From: Methanocorpusculum sp.
GTDB lineage: Archaea > Halobacteriota > Methanomicrobia > Methanomicrobiales > Methanocorpusculaceae
Assembly: GCA_017622255.1 (NCBI GenBank)
Contig: JAGARL010000096.1
Span: 1 to 8,376, forward strand
Direction: 5' to 3'
DNA: 8,376 nt
The translations under genes were made by a program, and so were the position numbers. How positions within the stretch are numbered: the first letter of the stretch is position 1; the number at the start of each line of letters is the position of its first letter. This document shows, one piece after another, positions 5,957-8,376 of this stretch. The notes below the pieces were generated by a model. That model saw only the letters and a program-made list of their open reading frames with translations, had not been told where the DNA came from and did not search any database.

Positions 5957-6871
5957 ATGACTGTTAACCAGAAAAATATCCTATCTGTCCGCGACATGGA
6001 ACGGGAAGAGATTGACAGACTCTTATCCGCTGCTGCAGAGTTTGACCGGGGAAACGGAACCGGTCACGAACTCGACGGAAAGATTCTCGCCGTTCTCTTC
6101 TTCGAACCAAGCACGCGTACCCGCATGTCCTTTTCGTCAGCCATGATGCGGCTCGGCGGAAAAATCCTGAACTTAGGCTCTGTTGAGGCAACCTCGATTG
6201 CGAAGGGAGAAACGCTCTCTGATACCATCCGTGTGGTCTCCGGTTATGCGGATGCTATCGTCCTCCGCCATCCAAAAGAGGGTGCTGCCCGCCTCGCAAG
6301 CGAAGTTGCTACCGTTCCGGTGATTAACGGCGGAGACGGTGCAGGACAGCATCCGTCCCAGACACTGCTTGATCTCTACACCATCCGTGAATCGATGCCG
6401 CTCTCAAACATCGACATTGGCTTGCAGGGTGACTTACGCTACGGAAGAACCGTGCACTCGCTTGCCTTTGCGCTTTCCAAATACAACAACGTCAGAATCC
6501 ATACCATTGCTCCTGAAGGTCTGGACTTTCCGGCATCGCTGAAAGCTGACCTTTCCGAGCTTGGCGTGGAGCTTATCTGCCATGATGCAGTGGAGGAGTG
6601 TCTGCCGGAGCTTGATGTGCTCTATGTAACCCGTCTGCAGCGGGAACGCTTCCCGGACCCGGTTGCCTTTGACAGTTATGCATCCACGTACCGCATCACT
6701 CCGGAGCTTCTGGAGATTGCCAAGCCGAATATGATTGTTCTCCATCCGCTGCCCCGCGTAGATGAGATTGACCCGCGGGTCGATTCTCTCCCCTGCGCAA
6801 AATACTTTGAGCAGGCGCACAACGGTGTTCCGGTCAGAATGGCAATGTTAAACGAGGTGATGAAGTCATGA
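5957..6871 (+). CDS. pyrB: Aspartate carbamoyltransferase catalytic subunit
   Basis: PyrB joins carbamoyl phosphate and aspartate to form N-carbamoyl-aspartate, the first committed step of pyrimidine synthesis. The 304-residue protein has all landmarks: FFEPSTRTRMSF (48-59, with the carbamoyl-phosphate loop STRTR at 52-56), SIAKGE (80-85, catalytic-loop Lys83), GGDGAGQHPSQT (125-136), DLRYGRTVHS (159-168), TRLQRERF (225-232) and HPLPRVDEID (263-272). The frame is open back to 5885, but the ATG at 5957 is chosen because it gives the normal length and sits a TATA distance from catatatt; the longer start would overlap the reductase gene. The stop overlaps the start of pyrI by 4 bp, so translation is coupled and the subunits should be made together. 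Confidence 0.97.
   Translation: MTVNQKNILSVRDMEREEIDRLLSAAAEFDRGNGTGHELDGKILAVLFFEPSTRTRMSFSSAMMRLGGKILNLGSVEATSIAKGETLSDTIRVVSGYADAIVLRHPKEGAARLASEVATVPVINGGDGAGQHPSQTLLDLYTIRESMPLSNIDIGLQGDLRYGRTVHSLAFALSKYNNVRIHTIAPEGLDFPASLKADLSELGVELICHDAVEECLPELDVLYVTRLQRERFPDPVAFDSYASTYRITPELLEIAKPNMIVLHPLPRVDEIDPRVDSLPCAKYFEQAHNGVPVRMAMLNEVMKS
6854..6860 (+). promoter_or_regulatory. pyrI: Strong ribosome binding site of pyrI
   Basis: The sequence gaggtga, a near-complete match to the archaeal anti-Shine-Dalgarno sequence, lies inside the 3' end of pyrB with seven bases before the pyrI ATG. It fixes the pyrI start and supports coupled translation. Confidence 0.8.
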
Positions 6872-7332
6872 CGAAACCGGAAAAGACCTTAATGATCTCC
6901 CCGATTCAGCACGGAACGGTAATCGACCATATCACGCCGGGCCAGGGGCTGACGGTTATCAGCATCCTGGGAATTGCCCGCGGAACGTCCGAGACGGTAA
7001 CGGTTGCCTGCAATGTGGAAAGCTCTCACGGCGGCAGAAAGGATCTGGTAAAGATTGCCAACCGTGAACTGGTGAAAGAGGAAGTGGATAAGATTGCTCT
7101 GGTTGCTCCGGACGCCACCATCAGTATCATCCGTGATTATCAGGTTGTTGACAAAAAACTCGTCGAGACTCCGGATATTATCTCCGGGGTTATTACCTGC
7201 CCGAACCCGAACTGTATCACGAATACCAAAGAGCCGGTTCCGACAATCTTTGCCGCTCACAGCAGAGGATTCCGCTGCCGGTACTGTGATACGGTCATCT
7301 CGCGGGAACATGATATTGGAAACTATATCTAA
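6868..7332 (+). CDS. pyrI: Aspartate carbamoyltransferase regulatory subunit
   Basis: PyrI dimers bridge PyrB trimers and bind nucleotides for allosteric control. The 154-residue protein has the N-terminal nucleotide-binding part (opening ISPIQHGTVIDHITPGQGL at 10-28, and LVKIANREL at 60-68) and the C-terminal zinc domain with C111, C116, C137 and C140 (CPNPNC and CRYC) holding the structural zinc that contacts PyrB. Length and cysteine spacing match the well-studied enterobacterial protein, so a full PyrB-PyrI holoenzyme is expected. Which nucleotides regulate it cannot be told from sequence. The start codon overlaps the pyrB stop (ATGA). Confidence 0.97.
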   Translation: MTKPEKTLMISPIQHGTVIDHITPGQGLTVISILGIARGTSETVTVACNVESSHGGRKDLVKIANRELVKEEVDKIALVAPDATISIIRDYQVVDKKLVETPDIISGVITCPNPNCITNTKEPVPTIFAAHSRGFRCRYCDTVISREHDIGNYI

Positions 7333-7342
7333 CTCTTTTTTT
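7333..7342 (+). terminator. T-run terminator after pyrI
   Basis: The sequence ctcttttttt follows the pyrI stop directly, with seven T at 7336-7342. It ends the pyrBI unit before the promoter of the binding-protein gene. Confidence 0.7.
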
Positions 7343-7360
7343 CTGCAGGATTAAACCGCT

Positions 7361-7374
7361 GTCTTTATAAGACG
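7361..7374 (+). promoter_or_regulatory. TATA box of the binding-protein gene
   Basis: The sequence gtctttataagacg holds a strong TATA core (tttataa, 7364-7370) inside a near-palindrome, gtctt-tat-aagac. Transcription should start around 7393, giving a leader of about 65 nt, unlike the leaderless genes elsewhere in the window. The 12-mer ctttataagacg also occurs on the minus strand at 943-954. Confidence 0.65.
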
Positions 7375-7406
7375 AGAAAGCCCAATTCTCTACTATTGAA
7401 GGGTAT

Positions 7407-7450
7407 CCGGGTTTTTCCCGTGTGACGGTATTCTTCTTTTATCTGAGGTG
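7407..7450 (+). promoter_or_regulatory. Leader with small hairpin and strong Shine-Dalgarno site
   Basis: Within the predicted 5' leader there is a 4-bp hairpin, cggg-ttttt-cccg (7408-7420), and a strong ribosome site, gaggtg (7445-7450), eight bases before the ATG at 7459. The Shine-Dalgarno site fixes the start. The hairpin is short and may be incidental. No known riboswitch fold was recognised. Confidence 0.55.
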
Positions 7451-7458
7451 TATTTTAC

Positions 7459-8328
7459 ATGAAGAAATCAGTATTTGCAGTACTTGCTGTACTCCTCCTT
7501 GCCGCACTCTTTGTCGGCGGCGTTTCTGCAGAGAAAGTCATCGCAGGCGTTGACGACCTCGAGGGAGCAAAGATTGGTGTTCAGCAGGGAACTACCGGTG
7601 ACATCTATGCAACCGACTACGAAGGTGATGAAGCAGGAACTGTTATCGCCCGTTACTTAAAAGGTGCTGACGCAGTTCAGGCATTAAAGACCAACAAGAT
7701 TGACTGTGTCATTATCGACAATCTTCCGGCAGAGAGCTTTGTTGCAAAGAACCCGGACTTAATGATTCTTGAAGAAGAGTTCACTGTTGAAGAGTATGCA
7801 ATTGCTCTGAAGAAGAACAGCGCATTAACCGCAAAGATTAACGATGCTCTTGCAAAACTGAAGGCAGACGGAACCCTCGACCAGATTATCGAGAACTACA
7901 TCGGTGAGGATGATGTTAAGGGAACTATGCCGTACATCAAGAAGGACGTCGAGCGCCCGAACGGAAAACTCATCATGGCAACCAACGCATACTTCCCGCC
8001 GTATGAGTACTACTCCGGAGGAGACATCGTCGGTATCGATGCAGACATTGCACAGGCAATCTGCGATGAACTCGGCTACGAGTTAGAGATTAAAGACATG
8101 GAATTCGACGCAATCATTCCAGCAATCGAGAGCGGAAAGGCTGACTTCGGCGCAGCAGGTATGACTGTTACCGAAGACAGATTAAAGAACGTTGACTTCA
8201 CTGACTCCTATGCAACCGCAAAGCAGGTCATCATTGTCAAGAACCCTGAGGCAGCCGCATCCCCGGCACCAATTCTCGGACTTCTTGCAGGTCTTGGAGT
8301 GGCAGCACTTGCCCTCAGAAGACTCTAA
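7459..8328 (+). CDS. Secreted family-3 amino-acid-binding protein with permuted lobes
   Basis: The 289-residue protein starts with a signal peptide (MKKSVFAVLAVLLLAALFVG..., likely cut after VSA at 24). Next come residues 28-150, which match the second half of bacterial family-3 solute-binding proteins: DDLEGAKIGVQQGTTG (32-47), IDCVIIDNLPAE (81-92), and a final helix AKINDALAKLKADGTLDQII (125-144). A linker (about 151-168) leads to residues 169-262, which match the first half: ATNAYFPPYEYY (174-185), GIDADIAQAICDELGYELEI (192-211), GKADFGAAGMTVTEDR (226-241), VDFTDSY (245-251). The usual order is thus reversed. Expected amino-acid contacts, R241 and D87, are kept, so it probably binds an amino acid outside the cell. 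The end, SPAPILGLLAGLGVAALALR plus RL, looks like a membrane or sorting tail. No permease or ATPase gene is visible. Codons strongly favour GCA for Ala, suggesting high expression. Confidence 0.9.
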   Translation: MKKSVFAVLAVLLLAALFVGGVSAEKVIAGVDDLEGAKIGVQQGTTGDIYATDYEGDEAGTVIARYLKGADAVQALKTNKIDCVIIDNLPAESFVAKNPDLMILEEEFTVEEYAIALKKNSALTAKINDALAKLKADGTLDQIIENYIGEDDVKGTMPYIKKDVERPNGKLIMATNAYFPPYEYYSGGDIVGIDADIAQAICDELGYELEIKDMEFDAIIPAIESGKADFGAAGMTVTEDRLKNVDFTDSYATAKQVIIVKNPEAAASPAPILGLLAGLGVAALALRRL

Positions 8329-8338
8329 CTTTTTTTTC
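8329..8338 (+). terminator. T-run terminator after the binding-protein gene
   Basis: Eight T (8330-8337) follow the stop codon with one base between. This marks a monocistronic unit. The remaining 38 bases to the window edge hold no gene start that can be supported. Confidence 0.7.
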
Positions 8339-8376
8339 CATACGATAAGTAACAATTATTATTGTCTTTGACATCC

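Noticed and set aside
6434..6820. Minus-strand open frame opposite pyrB
   Set aside because: The product resembles no family and pyrB is unambiguous on the plus strand.
7459..8328. Binding-protein gene as a frameshifted or broken pseudogene
   Set aside because: The frame is open throughout, has signal peptide, strong ribosome site and terminator, and keeps ligand-contact motifs of both lobes; only the order is unusual.
8352..8365. Inverted repeat acaat-tatt-attgt near the right edge
   Set aside because: Five A/T-rich base pairs are expected by chance; it might be part of a promoter for the next gene, but the window ends too soon to judge.

Overview
The window looks like chromosomal DNA of a methanogenic euryarchaeon, most likely of the order Methanomicrobiales and perhaps close to Methanocorpusculum. 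That placement rests on gene content recognised by eye: a COG1326/HVO_0476-type zinc finger protein, HypD, an archaeal PRC-barrel protein, Thg1, a DUF373 membrane protein and a pyrB-pyrI pair. Archaeal transcription signals agree with it: TATA boxes about 26-30 bp before several start codons, and T-runs without clear hairpins after stop codons. The genus is an inference.

Layout. Positions 1-885 read leftward: the first 34 codons of a branched-chain aminotransferase (ilvE) at the edge, a 157-bp intergenic stretch holding a GC-rich insert and a copied gene tail, and a two-CxxC zinc finger gene. A divergent intergenic region (886-979) with a symmetric TATA box separates this from everything else, which reads rightward. 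The rightward units are hypD with a small TPR gene; PRC-barrel, thg1 and DUF373 genes, closely packed; an aldo/keto reductase with two C-terminal 4Fe-4S motifs; pyrB-pyrI, overlapping by 4 bp; and a secreted amino-acid-binding protein with its own promoter, leader and terminator. No tRNA, rRNA, CRISPR array, insertion sequence or phage gene was seen.

How the genes work together. PyrB and PyrI form aspartate transcarbamoylase. HypD serves [NiFe]-hydrogenase maturation, expected in a hydrogenotrophic methanogen. The other genes look like neighbours rather than one pathway. Genes inside operons tend to carry Shine-Dalgarno sites, while the first genes of hypD, PRC-barrel and pyrB units appear leaderless.

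The most striking item is the binding protein at 7459-8328. Its two family-3 solute-binding lobes are in swapped order: the segment that is normally C-terminal follows the signal peptide directly, and the segment that is normally N-terminal comes after it. The ligand-contact motifs of both halves are intact. This reads as a natural circular permutation. The protein ends in a short hydrophobic segment plus Arg-Arg that resembles an archaeal surface-anchoring tail. Second in interest are the aldo/keto reductase, whose catalytic Tyr and Lys appear replaced, and the duplicated 3' end of the zinc finger gene flanking a GC-rich insert.
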